Position numbers and translations under genes: made by a program. Below are positions 35,083 through 44,254 of a stretch of DNA of 47,201 nt, piece after piece. How positions within the stretch are numbered: position 1 is the first letter of the stretch; every line of letters begins with the position of its first letter. Where the stretch lies: positions 1 through 47,201 of the forward strand of contig CANGJI010000017.1 of the NCBI GenBank assembly GCA_947454135.1, given 5' to 3'. Under the pieces are notes generated by a model that was given only the letters and a program-made list of their open reading frames with translations, had not been told where the DNA came from and searched no databases. The stretch is from Sphingomonadaceae bacterium. GTDB lineage: Bacteria; Pseudomonadota; Alphaproteobacteria; Sphingomonadales; Sphingomonadaceae.

Positions 35083-35958
35083 TCAGGCCCGCGCCGTGCG
35101 CACCTTCACCCAATCGATGATCGGCGTCAGCGGATAGATCAGCGTCTCGCCGATCCCCATGTGCCGCCGACCCTCCTGACCCACTTCCACCGCCTCACCC
35201 GCCTTGAACGTGCCGTGGAGCCGGTCAAACAGGATCAGCGCGCAGGCATAGTTGCAGCGTGTGTCCTCGTATTCCACCGAATGGTGCAAGCTGTGCGCCT
35301 CGACGGTGGTGAACACCGCCGAATACCAGCGCGGCGGATCGAAGCGCACATTGGCGTGGCTGAACGCCGCGATCGTCCCCAGCATGTGCCCGGCGCAGAA
35401 CAGCGCGGGTAGCGAGAAATCGAGGAAAACCGTCAGGCTCAGCCCGATCAGGAACAACTCGAATGGATTGCCGACCGCACCCTTCAGCGCGTTCAGCTGC
35501 GTCACGAAGTGGTGCGGCGCATGCACGACCCACAGCGGAAACCAGTTGTGCATCGCGCGGTGCAGCCAATAGTGCCCCCACTCGATCAGCAACATGATCA
35601 GCGCGACCTGCACGATCAGCGGCGCGTGCTCCAGCCACGGTGTGTGGATGCCGAGCGTGTCCTTCAGGCTCAGCAGCGGCGGATCGGCCCAGTGCTTTCC
35701 GGCCCAGCGCACGACGGTGTAGAACATGGCGAAGTAGAACAGGTCGGAGAAAAACTCCTCCCGCGTCAGCCGCCAGCCTGCGTGGCGTTCGTTCACCTGT
35801 TCCAGCCCGAGGATCATGAACTTGGTGCAGATCGCAGCGATCACGATCGTCCAGCCATTCGTCGCCAGCTCTGGCGGAAGGAACGACCAGAATGCGAAGA
35901 TCGCCAGCAGTGTTGCCGGCTGGTAATACTTGAAGATCACCGATTTAATACCAGCCAT
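35083..35958 (-). CDS. Sterol desaturase/fatty acid hydroxylase superfamily protein 2
   Basis: A 291-residue membrane di-iron oxygenase homologous to the protein at 19814-20707, sharing REEFF-x-DLFYF, HRAMH, HAPHH, LNALKGAVGNPFELFLIG, HANVRFDPP and HSLHHSVEYEDTRCNYACAL. The ATG at 35958 is preferred; a GTG at 35976 would add six residues and is the alternative. Unlike its paralogue it has no sulfotransferase or TBDR beside it, and it stands alone between the REP-like repeat and GH106. Lipid hydroxylation or desaturation is the likely chemistry; the substrate is unknown. Confidence 0.85.
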   Translation of the reverse strand: MAGIKSVIFKYYQPATLLAIFAFWSFLPPELATNGWTIVIAAICTKFMILGLEQVNERHAGWRLTREEFFSDLFYFAMFYTVVRWAGKHWADPPLLSLKDTLGIHTPWLEHAPLIVQVALIMLLIEWGHYWLHRAMHNWFPLWVVHAPHHFVTQLNALKGAVGNPFELFLIGLSLTVFLDFSLPALFCAGHMLGTIAAFSHANVRFDPPRWYSAVFTTVEAHSLHHSVEYEDTRCNYACALILFDRLHGTFKAGEAVEVGQEGRRHMGIGETLIYPLTPIIDWVKVRTARA

Positions 35959-36114
35959 GATATTGCCGACCCCCACGTTTTTTTAGCCTGCACGAGGCTA
36001 ACACCAAGACTGCGCACCAACAACTCCCTCACTTCCTCCTTACGGGGCACACGCTTCCTAGAGCGCCCCCGCACGCTGCGCGCAGTGGAATTTCGCTTGC
36101 ACTGGATGCGCGTT

Positions 36115-36142
36115 TTTGATCAAAGCAATCATAAACAATCAT
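36115..36142 (+). promoter_or_regulatory. Possible regulatory sites upstream of the GH106 gene
   Basis: The 10-bp palindrome TTTGATCAAA (36115-36124) is followed by two CAATCAT copies at 36126-36132 and 36136-36142, exactly 10 bp apart. They lie 24-51 bp before the TTG start, in an A/T-rich patch within GC-rich sequence. Helical spacing suggests a protein site near the promoter. No regulator is identified. Confidence 0.35.
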
Positions 36143-36165
36143 CAAGTCCGTCCGGGAGACGAGCG

Positions 36166-39100
36166 TTGCACAAGGCCCCCATCCGCCTCCTCGGAGCGCT
36201 CCTCCTCGCGGGCAGCGCACTTGCGCCGCTCCACGCGCAGCAGGCGTCCGATCCGCTGGCGGACAGTTTCCGCGATCCCCCCGCCTCCGCTCGCCCGCGC
36301 GTCTGGTGGCACTGGATGAATGGCAACGTCACCGAGGAAGGCATCCGCCTCGATCTCGAATGGATGAAGCGCATCGGCATCGGCGGCGCGCAAACCTTCG
36401 ACGCGCAACTCAACACCCCGCAAGTCGTCGAGAAGCGACTTGTCTACATGACGCCGGAATGGAGGCACGCCTTTCGCACCGCCGCCCAGACTGCCGACCG
36501 CCTGGGCCTTGAACTCGCCATCGCCGCTTCCCCCGGTTGGAGCGAAACCGGGGGTCCTTGGGTCAAGCCGGAAGACGGCATGAAGAAGGTCGTCTGGTCG
36601 GAAACCCGCGTGACCGGCGGCAAGCGCTTCACCGGCAAGCTTGCAGCGCCGCCCACCACCACCGGCCCTTTCCAGGATCTCGGCATGCAGCCGGAGATCG
36701 GCTCGGACCATCCCAAGACCGATCTGCCGCAGCTTTACCGCGATACCTATGTCTTCGCGGTGCCGGAAGCTCAGGCTCCGCTCCGCCCGGTCTACACGGC
36801 CTCTTCAGGCGCAATCGACAGCGCCGTGCTGACGGACGGGAAGCAGGCGACCACCCTTGCCCTTCCCATCGGCACCGCCACTACCCCCGCCTGGATCCGC
36901 GCCGATTTCGCCGCGCCGACGCAGGTCCGCTCCGCCACGCTGGCGATGCCGCCAGTTTCCCTGTTCAGTGCCGCCAAATACGCCCCCGTGCTCGAAACCA
37001 GCACCGACGGCACATCCTTCACCGAGCTTACCCGCCTTCCGACTGGCACTTCGGCGCAATACACGATCACGTTCGCGCCCGTCACCGTCCGCGCCTTGCG
37101 CGTGCGGTTCCTGCCCGATCCCACCGGCTTCAGCCTGCCGGGCAAGCCCGCACCCGGGGTGGAATTCCCGGCCTTTCCCGGTTTCATGAGCGGCAATGGC
37201 CCCCACATCACCATCGCCGAACTTACCTTCTCGGCCGCCGCGCAAACCCACCGGTTCGAGGAGAAGGCGGGCTTCGCCACCACGCTCGATTACAATGCGA
37301 TCCCCACGCCGGAGGCCCCGGCACTGCCGGAAAACGCGGTCATCGATCTCACGAGCCGCATGAAGCCGGACGGCACGCTCGACTGGACGCCTCCGCCCGG
37401 CCAATGGCGCATCCTGCGCCTCGGCTACACGCTGACGGGCACCGAGAACCACCCTGCCCCCGCCGAAGCGACCGGTCTTGAAGTCGACAAGTTCGATGCC
37501 GCCGCCGTCCGCCGGTACATCAACACCTACCTCGACACCTACATCGATGCCGCCGGTGCAGACATGATCGGCCAGCACGGCGTCCGCGCCCTGCTCAACG
37601 ACAGCATCGAAGTCGGCGCGAGCAACTGGACACCCACGCTCGTGGCCGAATTCAAGGCCCGGCGCGGCTATGATCCGGTGCCCTGGCTCCCCGCGCTGAC
37701 GGGCGTGATCCTCGGCAGCCCGGCGCGCACCGACGCGTTCCTCCACGATTACCGCCAGACGCTCGCCGATCTCATGGCCGATGCGCACTACAAGACCATC
37801 GCCGAGGAAGCCCACAAGCGCGGCCTGATCCACTATTCCGAAGCCCTCGAGGACAAGCGCCCCTCGCTGGGTGACGACATGGCGATGCGCCGCAACGCCG
37901 ATGTGCCGATGGCCGCGATGTGGTCCTACGATACCGAGCGCGGCGCGCCGCAGCCAAGCTACGAAGCCGACATGCGCGGCGCAGCCTCCGTGGCGCATAT
38001 CTATGGGCAGAACCTCGTCGCGGCGGAATCGCTGACCGCCGCGCTCCAGCCATGGGCCTTTGCGCCGCGCGATCTCAAGCCGATGATCGACATGGAATTC
38101 GCACTCGGCGTCAACCGCCCGGTCATCCACACCTCGGTCCATCAGCCATTGACCGACAAGGCCCCCGGCTTTTCGCTGTTCATCTTCGGCCAGTATTTCA
38201 ACCGGCTCGAAACCTGGGGCGAGCAGGCGCGGCCATGGGTCGATTACATGGCCCGCAGCAGCTACATGCTCCAGCAAGGCCGCAATGTGGCGGATGTCGC
38301 CTATTTCTACGGGGAGGAAGCGCCCCTCACCGGCCTCTTCGCCAAGGCCGTACCGGGTGATCTGCCCACCGCCAACGCGTTCGATTTCGTCAATCCGGAC
38401 GTCCTGCTGAACCAGCTCTCCAACGACGGCGCCGACCTCGTTGCCAAGAGCGGTGCGCGGTACAAGGCGCTCTACCTCGGCGGCAGTTCGGCGCGCATGA
38501 GCCTTGCGGTCCTCAAGCGCATCGATGCGCTGGTGCGCGGCGGCGCTACCCTGATTGGTGAGAAGCCCTCGGGCTCACCCGCGCTGCAAGACGATCCTCT
38601 GGAATTCACCCGTATCGCCGATGCGCTCTGGAGCGGTGATGACGGCAAGGGCCGCGTTCTTGCCAGCCACGACCCCGACAGTGCGCTGGCCAAGCTCGGT
38701 ATTGCAGCAGACCTGACCTACACCAGGGCTGCAGCCGATACCTCTCTGCGCTTCGTCCACCGCAAGACGGCGGATGCCGAGATCTACTTCGTCACCAACC
38801 GGAAGAACCGCGTAGAACCGACCACGCTGAGCTTCGCGTCCACTGGCAAGGCACCCGAATGGTGGGACGCCGCAACCGGCACGGCAAAGCCGCTCGGTTA
38901 CACCACCAAGGAAGGCCGCACCGAGATCGCGATGACCTTGAAGCCGTGGCAATCGGGCTTCGTGGTGTTTCGCAAGGCCGGCCCGCCCAACCTTGCCATC
39001 CCCGCCGTGGTCCGCACGCCCGTCGCGGCACTGTCAGGGCCCTGGGCGCTAACCTTCCAACCGGGCCGCGGCGCTCCTGCCAGCGTGACGCTCCCTGCGC

Positions 39101-39495
39101 TTGAGGACTGGACGAAAAACACCGATCCCGGCGTGCGCTACTTCTCGGGCACCGCCACCTACCAGCGGACACTCAAGGTGCCCGCCATCAAGGCCAGCCA
39201 GCGCGTGATCCTCGATCTGGGGGATGTCCGCGATCTTGCGGAGGTGACGGTGAACGGCAAATCGGCGGGTGTACTGTGGCAGCCGCCTTACGAAGCGGAC
39301 ATCACAGCGCTGGTCAGAAATGGCACCAACGCGCTGGAAATCCGCGTGACCAACCTGTGGGTCAACCGCCTCATCGGCGACGCCCAGCCCGGTGCGAAGC
39401 CCATCACCTTCACCACGATGAAAACCTACCGCGCCGACGCACCCTTGCGGCCCTCAGGTCTGATCGGCCCGGTTACGCTGCAACTGGAACACTGA
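36166..39495 (+). CDS. GH106-type alpha-L-rhamnosidase-like glycoside hydrolase
   Basis: A large exported protein of about 1109 residues. The signal peptide (about 1-26) ends LHAQQ. The N-terminal signature RVWWHWMNGNVTEEGIRLDL, followed by MKRIGIGGAQTFDA, is typical of the GH106/alpha-L-rhamnosidase-like family. A middle discoidin-like insert (about residues 215-360) and a C-terminal GH2-like jelly-roll (VILDLGDVRDLAEVTVNGKSAG, LEIRVTNLWVNRLIGD) complete it; the length matches known GH106 enzymes. The TTG at 36166 sits 6 bases after GGGAGA; upstream in-frame codons run antisense over the desaturase gene and are rejected. It probably removes alpha-L-rhamnose from plant or microbial glycans; the enzymatic specificity is not proven. 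Confidence 0.85.
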   Translation: MHKAPIRLLGALLLAGSALAPLHAQQASDPLADSFRDPPASARPRVWWHWMNGNVTEEGIRLDLEWMKRIGIGGAQTFDAQLNTPQVVEKRLVYMTPEWRHAFRTAAQTADRLGLELAIAASPGWSETGGPWVKPEDGMKKVVWSETRVTGGKRFTGKLAAPPTTTGPFQDLGMQPEIGSDHPKTDLPQLYRDTYVFAVPEAQAPLRPVYTASSGAIDSAVLTDGKQATTLALPIGTATTPAWIRADFAAPTQVRSATLAMPPVSLFSAAKYAPVLETSTDGTSFTELTRLPTGTSAQYTITFAPVTVRALRVRFLPDPTGFSLPGKPAPGVEFPAFPGFMSGNGPHITIAELTFSAAAQTHRFEEKAGFATTLDYNAIPTPEAPALPENAVIDLTSRMKPDGTLDWTPPPGQWRILRLGYTLTGTENHPAPAEATGLEVDKFDAAAVRRYINTYLDTYIDAAGADMIGQHGVRALLNDSIEVGASNWTPTLVAEFKARRGYDPVPWLPALTGVILGSPARTDAFLHDYRQTLADLMADAHYKTIAEEAHKRGLIHYSEALEDKRPSLGDDMAMRRNADVPMAAMWSYDTERGAPQPSYEADMRGAASVAHIYGQNLVAAESLTAALQPWAFAPRDLKPMIDMEFALGVNRPVIHTSVHQPLTDKAPGFSLFIFGQYFNRLETWGEQARPWVDYMARSSYMLQQGRNVADVAYFYGEEAPLTGLFAKAVPGDLPTANAFDFVNPDVLLNQLSNDGADLVAKSGARYKALYLGGSSARMSLAVLKRIDALVRGGATLIGEKPSGSPALQDDPLEFTRIADALWSGDDGKGRVLASHDPDSALAKLGIAADLTYTRAAADTSLRFVHRKTADAEIYFVTNRKNRVEPTTLSFASTGKAPEWWDAATGTAKPLGYTTKEGRTEIAMTLKPWQSGFVVFRKAGPPNLAIPAVVRTPVAALSGPWALTFQPGRGAPASVTLPALEDWTKNTDPGVRYFSGTATYQRTLKVPAIKASQRVILDLGDVRDLAEVTVNGKSAGVLWQPPYEADITALVRNGTNALEIRVTNLWVNRLIGDAQPGAKPITFTTMKTYRADAPLRPSGLIGPVTLQLEH

Positions 39496-39538
39496 TCGCT
39501 GCCTCCTCGCCATGACGAGGATCTTGTCAGCGATCAGT
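39491..39538. terminator. Bidirectional terminator between GH106 and ndh
   Basis: ACTGATCGCTG (39491-39501) and CAGCGATCAGT (39528-39538) are perfect 11-bp inverted arms that contain both stop codons. An inner hairpin CCTCG (39505-39509)/CGAGG (39516-39520) lies between them. Only 38 bases separate the two convergent genes, so this hairpin likely ends both transcripts. Confidence 0.6.
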
Positions 39539-40853
39539 GCAGCTTGAGCCTTGGCCGCACGATCTGGTTCACGTGCCCGATGACGATCAGCGTGATCCCC
39601 CGCCACCAGCCATGGATGGCGATGAGGTGCATGCGGTAGAGCGACATGTAGACCATGCGCGCAATGCGCCCCTCGACCCGCATGCGCCCGCCCACGAGGT
39701 TGCCCATCAGGCTGCCGACGGTCGAAAAACGGCTGAGCGATACGAGTGAGCCGTGATCGTTGTACGTGAACGCCTTGAGCGGCTGCCCCGCCTGCGCACG
39801 AACGAGATTGGCGAACACAAGGCTTGCCATCTGGTGCGCCGATTGGGCGCGGGGCGGCACCGGGCGTTCCTTGCCGGGCAGCAGACACGAGGCGCAATCA
39901 CCCAGCGCATAGATGCGGTCGTCAGTCTCGGTCTGGAGCGTTGGGCGGACCACGATCTGGTTGCCGCGCGTGAGCGCCAGATCGCTCATCGTCTTGATTT
40001 CCTCGGCCCCCTTCACACCGGCGGCCCAGACGATGAGATCCGCATCGATCACCTTTCCATCGCCGGTATGGACCGCGCGGTCCTCCAGCTTGACGACCTG
40101 CGTTCGCTCCAGCACCCGCACACCGAGCCGCTGCAACTCCTCGCGCGCGGTGGTCGCCAGCGCTTCATCGAGCGCGGGGAGAATGCGCGGCCCCGCCTCC
40201 AGCAGCGAAACTTCGAGCTTGTTCTCGTCAAACACCTCAAGCCCGTAATGCCGCAGCGAACCCGCCGCGTTGTAGAGTTCTGCCGCCAGTTCCACGCCGG
40301 TCGCGCCGCCGCCGACAATGCTCACGCGGACCTTGGCATCGGGATTGCCGGTGTGGTGCAGGTGATTGGCGCGCAGGCAGGCGTTCAGGAGCTTCTGGCG
40401 GAACTTGTCCGCCTGCGGCCGGTCTTCGAGGAACATCGCATGTTCGCGCACGCCCGGTACGCCGAAGTCGTTTGAAATCCCGCCGATCGCCAGCACGAGA
40501 TAATCGTAGCGCACGGTATGCCGCCCGATCACTTCCTCACCGCGTTCGTCGAGCAGCGGCGCGGTCGTGATCGTCCGCGCATGCCGGTCGATGCTCTCGA
40601 TGCTGCCCTGAAAGAAGCGGTAACCCCAGCGCACCGCATGGCCGCCATAGCCTACCTCATCGAGATTGGCGTCGAGCGAACCTGCCGCCACTTCATGCAG
40701 CAGCGGCTTCCAGATATGCGTAAGGTTCCTGTCGATCAGGATGATGTCGTGCTTCTTGCGCCCATACCTGGCGCCCAGCTTGCGCACGAGCTCAAGCCCG
40801 CCGGCACCGCCGCCCACGACAACGATCTGCGTTTTCTGATCCGGCACGCGCAT
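39534..40853 (-). CDS. ndh: Type II NADH dehydrogenase (NDH-2)
   Basis: A 439-residue membrane-associated flavoprotein that oxidises NADH and reduces quinone without pumping protons. The N-terminal FAD motif is VVVGGGAGGLELV, the second Rossmann motif for NADH is VSIVGGGATGVELAAELYN (about residues 175-193), and IYALGDCASCL near residue 315 is the third FAD contact. The C-terminal amphipathic region (YMSLYRMHLIAIHGWWRG) anchors it to the membrane. The ATG at 40853 follows a G-rich stretch. It stands alone, convergent with GH106 and upstream of the ring-cleavage operon's end. Confidence 0.9.
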   Translation of the reverse strand: MRVPDQKTQIVVVGGGAGGLELVRKLGARYGRKKHDIILIDRNLTHIWKPLLHEVAAGSLDANLDEVGYGGHAVRWGYRFFQGSIESIDRHARTITTAPLLDERGEEVIGRHTVRYDYLVLAIGGISNDFGVPGVREHAMFLEDRPQADKFRQKLLNACLRANHLHHTGNPDAKVRVSIVGGGATGVELAAELYNAAGSLRHYGLEVFDENKLEVSLLEAGPRILPALDEALATTAREELQRLGVRVLERTQVVKLEDRAVHTGDGKVIDADLIVWAAGVKGAEEIKTMSDLALTRGNQIVVRPTLQTETDDRIYALGDCASCLLPGKERPVPPRAQSAHQMASLVFANLVRAQAGQPLKAFTYNDHGSLVSLSRFSTVGSLMGNLVGGRMRVEGRIARMVYMSLYRMHLIAIHGWWRGITLIVIGHVNQIVRPRLKLH

Positions 40854-40941
40854 TTCCCCCCGCGCACGAGAGCTGGCGCATGCATCCTAGTGCCAGAAAC
40901 ACGCCGGAAATAGTAGCCTGCACGTTCGGGAAGGCCGGATT

Positions 40942-42102
40942 TCAGGCCTTCGTGCGCCCTCCGAGGGTGTCAGCGAACCAGTCGGCAATGTAATCATTGC
41001 CAAAACTCATGTTGTCCGCCCCCACGTGTTCCACCCCGCCTTCGCGCGCAGTGAAGATCTTGAGCTCGCGCCGGGGTGAATTGATCAGCTGCGCATAGCT
41101 CTGGTGGGCATAGTCCACGCTGATCTGCCGGTCGGTTGCGCCGTGAGTCACCAGAAATGGCACCTTGATCCGGTCTAGGTGGCCATTGAGGTTCATGTCG
41201 TTGCTCTTGGCGAGGAAGTCCTCGTGGTCCTTCGCGCCGAACACCCAGTAGACGTGACCCCAGTAGTGCGGCACCGGGTTCTCGCCTTCGCGCGCCATGC
41301 GCTTGTCCTGCACCTCGCGCCAGTTGTGGTTCGCGCCCCAGGCGGCACCGCTGGCGAAGCGCGGCTCATAGGCCACGGCGCGCGGGGCAAAGTGGCCGCC
41401 GAGCGAAATGCCGGTCATGCCGATCCGCTTCGGATCGACTTCGGGCCGCGTCTCCAGCCAGTCCACCCACTTCGAGGCCCACTGTTCGGAGTAGGGCGTC
41501 GCGTTGAGGCCCTGCAACCGCAGCGCCTCGCCCGTGCCCGGCTGGTCGACACACAGGGTGTGGATGCCGCGCTGCGCCAGCGCTTCGGGAAAGCCGCCCA
41601 GCCACAGCATTTCCTTCATGCTGTCGAGCCCGTTGCAATAGACCACGCAAGGCGCCGTTCCCTCGACATTCGCGCGGTGGAAATACGCGGAGATTGTTTT
41701 CCCCTCGTAGGGGATCTCCACCCGCTCCACCGGATCACCCGCAAACTTCGTACCGCGCTGGAAGCTGCCCAGCGCCTTGGCATAAGTCTGCTCGCGCCCT
41801 GCCGATCCATGCGCCTGCATGCGCTCGCCCGTCAGGTAGTAGATCGTCGCGCGCTTGAGCTTGGTTCCGGCCGAGAACTCGCGGCCAAGCGCAAGGTCTT
41901 CCCCTGCGAGCTCGACCAGCTTGTCGCCCATCTTGACCCATTCGGCCATGAAATCGGCCGTGCCCGCATCCGCGCCGCTCTGCGCCTTGTCGAGCAGCGG
42001 CTTGATCATGTCGACGATCTCGCCGATCCGCCCGCCGTTCTCCATCGCGATGGCGACGGAGAGGTTCCAGATGTAATTGGGAAAGGGCTCGAACAATGCC
42101 AT
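40942..42102 (-). CDS. FrsA-like alpha/beta hydrolase, possible C-C bond hydrolase
   Basis: A 386-residue alpha/beta hydrolase with an N-terminal helical domain of about 120 residues, as in the FrsA/2,6-dihydroxypseudooxynicotine hydrolase group. The nucleophile is Ser233 in TGISLGGH, the acid lies in THGATDRQI and the His in GGVEHVGADN. DHPON hydrolase cleaves a C-C bond in an aromatic catabolic route, so a similar role on a ring-cleavage product is plausible here. The ATG at 42102 is 4 bases after the dioxygenase stop; the upstream in-frame codons lie inside that gene. It is the last gene of the LysR-controlled operon. Confidence 0.82.
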   Translation of the reverse strand: MALFEPFPNYIWNLSVAIAMENGGRIGEIVDMIKPLLDKAQSGADAGTADFMAEWVKMGDKLVELAGEDLALGREFSAGTKLKRATIYYLTGERMQAHGSAGREQTYAKALGSFQRGTKFAGDPVERVEIPYEGKTISAYFHRANVEGTAPCVVYCNGLDSMKEMLWLGGFPEALAQRGIHTLCVDQPGTGEALRLQGLNATPYSEQWASKWVDWLETRPEVDPKRIGMTGISLGGHFAPRAVAYEPRFASGAAWGANHNWREVQDKRMAREGENPVPHYWGHVYWVFGAKDHEDFLAKSNDMNLNGHLDRIKVPFLVTHGATDRQISVDYAHQSYAQLINSPRRELKIFTAREGGVEHVGADNMSFGNDYIADWFADTLGGRTKA

Positions 42103-42106
42103 CGGA

Positions 42107-43009
42107 TCAGACCCCTGCCGGCTGGAACAGCGCCGCATCGGGCGCCGGGTGCGGCATCGTCTGCGGGCCGCCGACACCGATGCCCCACTGGTCCATGATT
42201 TCCGGCGCGGGCGCAATCACTTGTGCCACGTGGTTCTCGAAATCGACCTTCTCGAGCTCGGAGGTGTACTCGATCGCGAAACCTGCCGGGGTGGTGAAAT
42301 AGCTGAAGGTGTTGTTGCCCGCCGTGTGGCGACCAGGGCCCCAGCGAATATCGATCTTCTGCCGCTTCAGCCGTGCGATCCCGCGCATCATCTCGTCGAC
42401 ATTGGGCATGTCGTAGGCGACGTGGTTGAGGCAGGGCGGACCGGGGAGGAAGGCGATCAGGTGATGCGCTTCATTGCAGCGCAGGAAGCACATGAAGTCG
42501 CCCAACCAGTCGCTCAGCTTGAAGCCCAGCACGTCGATGAAGAACGCCAGTTCCTCGTGGTGGCGCGGCGAGTGCATGACGATATGGCTGATCCGCTCCG
42601 GGATCGCCTCGCGCGGCGCCAGCGCGCGGGCCGTGCCGCGCGCAACCCCTGCGGAAATCTCGTAAGGCAGGCCGTCCTTCGAGAAGAAGCGGAAGCCGTA
42701 GCCGCCGCCGAACTGGTCGAGCGCCTTGGGCTCCCACACGATCTGACAGCCGTAGTCCCGCACTTTGGCGAAGAGCGCGTCGACATCGGCGGGCGTATCG
42801 GCCGCAAGCGCGATCACGTCGATGCGCTGCACCGCATCCTGCCGCAGCCGCACGACATAGAGTTCGTCATGCCCCTCGGCGGCAAAATAGACCATGCCGT
42901 CCGCCTCGTGGACCTCCTTGAGCTTCCAGTTCTCGGCATAAAACGCCCGCTCGGCAGCCAGATCGGCAACGGCATAGCCAACATAGCGGATTTCGGTAAC
43001 GCGGCTCAT
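42107..43009 (-). CDS. Extradiol-type VOC dioxygenase
   Basis: A 300-residue two-domain vicinal-oxygen-chelate protein. The second domain retains the Fe(II) 2-His-1-carboxylate triad: His142 in RISHIVMHSP, His196 in CLNHVAYD and Glu247 in AIEYTSEL, corresponding to His146/His210/Glu260 of BphC. Length and layout match type I extradiol ring-cleavage dioxygenases. It is therefore probably active on a catechol-like substrate. It starts 3 bases after the amidohydrolase stop and is followed by a probable C-C hydrolase, which fits a meta-cleavage sequence. The natural aromatic substrate cannot be read. Confidence 0.85.
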   Translation of the reverse strand: MSRVTEIRYVGYAVADLAAERAFYAENWKLKEVHEADGMVYFAAEGHDELYVVRLRQDAVQRIDVIALAADTPADVDALFAKVRDYGCQIVWEPKALDQFGGGYGFRFFSKDGLPYEISAGVARGTARALAPREAIPERISHIVMHSPRHHEELAFFIDVLGFKLSDWLGDFMCFLRCNEAHHLIAFLPGPPCLNHVAYDMPNVDEMMRGIARLKRQKIDIRWGPGRHTAGNNTFSYFTTPAGFAIEYTSELEKVDFENHVAQVIAPAPEIMDQWGIGVGGPQTMPHPAPDAALFQPAGV

Positions 43010-43012
43010 AGC

Positions 43013-44254
43013 TCAGCCCTTTTCATGTCGCGAAAGTGGTTTGAAGAAGTGTCCGCCCTTCATGATGGCGGCAAGATTGTGCTTGTCCTGCAGGATGCGG
43101 ACATCGGCGGTCGGATCGCCCTCGACCAGCAGCAGATCGGCCAGATACCCTGCCCGCACCTGCCCGACATCCCAGCCCACCAGCTCGCCGCCCTGCTTTG
43201 TCGCGGCGACCAGCGCCTCGGTCGGCGAGAAGCCGAACAGGTTCACGAAATGCTCGAGGTCGCGGGCATTGCGGCCGTGCGGATTGTAAGGGAAACCATA
43301 ATCGCCGCCCGGCAGCACGCGGATGCCACGCTTGCGCATTTGCGGGATCACCTGCTGCCCCAGCTCGATCCCGCGCAGCGCGCCAAGCTCGGCAGCTTCC
43401 GTGGGGCCGATGCCGAAATCCTGCGCCTCATAGGCCCGCGCCCAGAGGAGACCGACAGCGGGCGCGGTGAAGGTCTGGTCCTTCTTCGCCTCGAACAGGT
43501 CGAGCGCTTCCTCGTCAGCATAAGTGCAATGATAGATCGCGCGGAAACCGGCCCGCAGCGCGCGCTTCACCGCCTCGGCACCCTGCGCATGGCAGGCGAG
43601 CCAGATGCCCGCCTCGCGCGCCGCCTCGCCGATAGCCTGCGCTTCCTCCTCGGAATACATCAGGGTCTGCGAGCCGCCCGGCTGGAAGGCATCGTCGCTC
43701 GACATCAGGAACTTGATCGTGTCGCAGCCGTCCGCCTTCTTCTGCGCCACGTATTCGCGCAAATGCGGAATATCGCGCTGGTGCGTGGGATCATGCCCCG
43801 CCGGCACGCCAAGCACGCCTTCCGCGCCCTTCTCCAGCGCCGATGCGCGCAGGCGCGGCCCCGGCATGAAGCCGCCATCGATCATGTCGCGCAGCGCCGG
43901 CTCGATCCGCTCACCCAGCGATCCGGCCGAATAGACGCTGGTAAAGCCCGCCTCGAGCGTGATCCGCGCATTCTGCGCCGTCACCAGCACATGCTGCTCG
44001 ATCGGCAGCGGCTTCATCGTGTTGATCAGGCGCTCGGTCGAAGTCGGCCAGGTCAGGTGGCCATGCGCCTCGACCATGCCGGGCATGAGCGTGCGCCCCC
44101 GCCCCTCGACCACATCGACACCCTCGCGCGGGAGGCGTTCATCGCCCTTCGCCACGGCTTCGATCCGCTCGCCGCGCACCAGCACTTCGCCCGGGAAAAG
44201 CGCCGCACCGCTGCCATCGAACACGCGCACATCGGTAAACAGCGTCCCCGTCAT
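43013..44254 (-). CDS. Amidohydrolase family protein (imidazolonepropionase/prolidase type)
   Basis: A 413-residue metal-dependent amidohydrolase. The metal-site residues are visible in order: the HxH pair in EAHGHL (about residues 63-65), a Lys in DTIKFL, His in ACHAQG and YHCT, and the terminal Asp in LPGGDYG. A composite beta-sandwich is formed by the N- and C-terminal ends (PGMVEAH; GYLADLLLVEGDPTAD). It may hydrolyse an amide, lactone or decarboxylate an acid from the neighbouring aromatic pathway. Its ATG overlaps the HbpS-like stop. Substrate unknown. Confidence 0.85.
   Translation of the reverse strand: MTGTLFTDVRVFDGSGAALFPGEVLVRGERIEAVAKGDERLPREGVDVVEGRGRTLMPGMVEAHGHLTWPTSTERLINTMKPLPIEQHVLVTAQNARITLEAGFTSVYSAGSLGERIEPALRDMIDGGFMPGPRLRASALEKGAEGVLGVPAGHDPTHQRDIPHLREYVAQKKADGCDTIKFLMSSDDAFQPGGSQTLMYSEEEAQAIGEAAREAGIWLACHAQGAEAVKRALRAGFRAIYHCTYADEEALDLFEAKKDQTFTAPAVGLLWARAYEAQDFGIGPTEAAELGALRGIELGQQVIPQMRKRGIRVLPGGDYGFPYNPHGRNARDLEHFVNLFGFSPTEALVAATKQGGELVGWDVGQVRAGYLADLLLVEGDPTADVRILQDKHNLAAIMKGGHFFKPLSRHEKG

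Noticed and set aside
35509..36165. 219-residue N-terminal extension of the GH106 protein
   Set aside because: It runs antisense through the sterol-desaturase gene and its sequence is low-complexity; the TTG at 36166 has a ribosome site and is followed by a signal peptide.
40931..40950. AAGGCC/GGCCTT hairpin at the end of the FrsA-like gene as a terminator
   Set aside because: The stem is short, contains the stop codon and has no U-run, so evidence is too weak.
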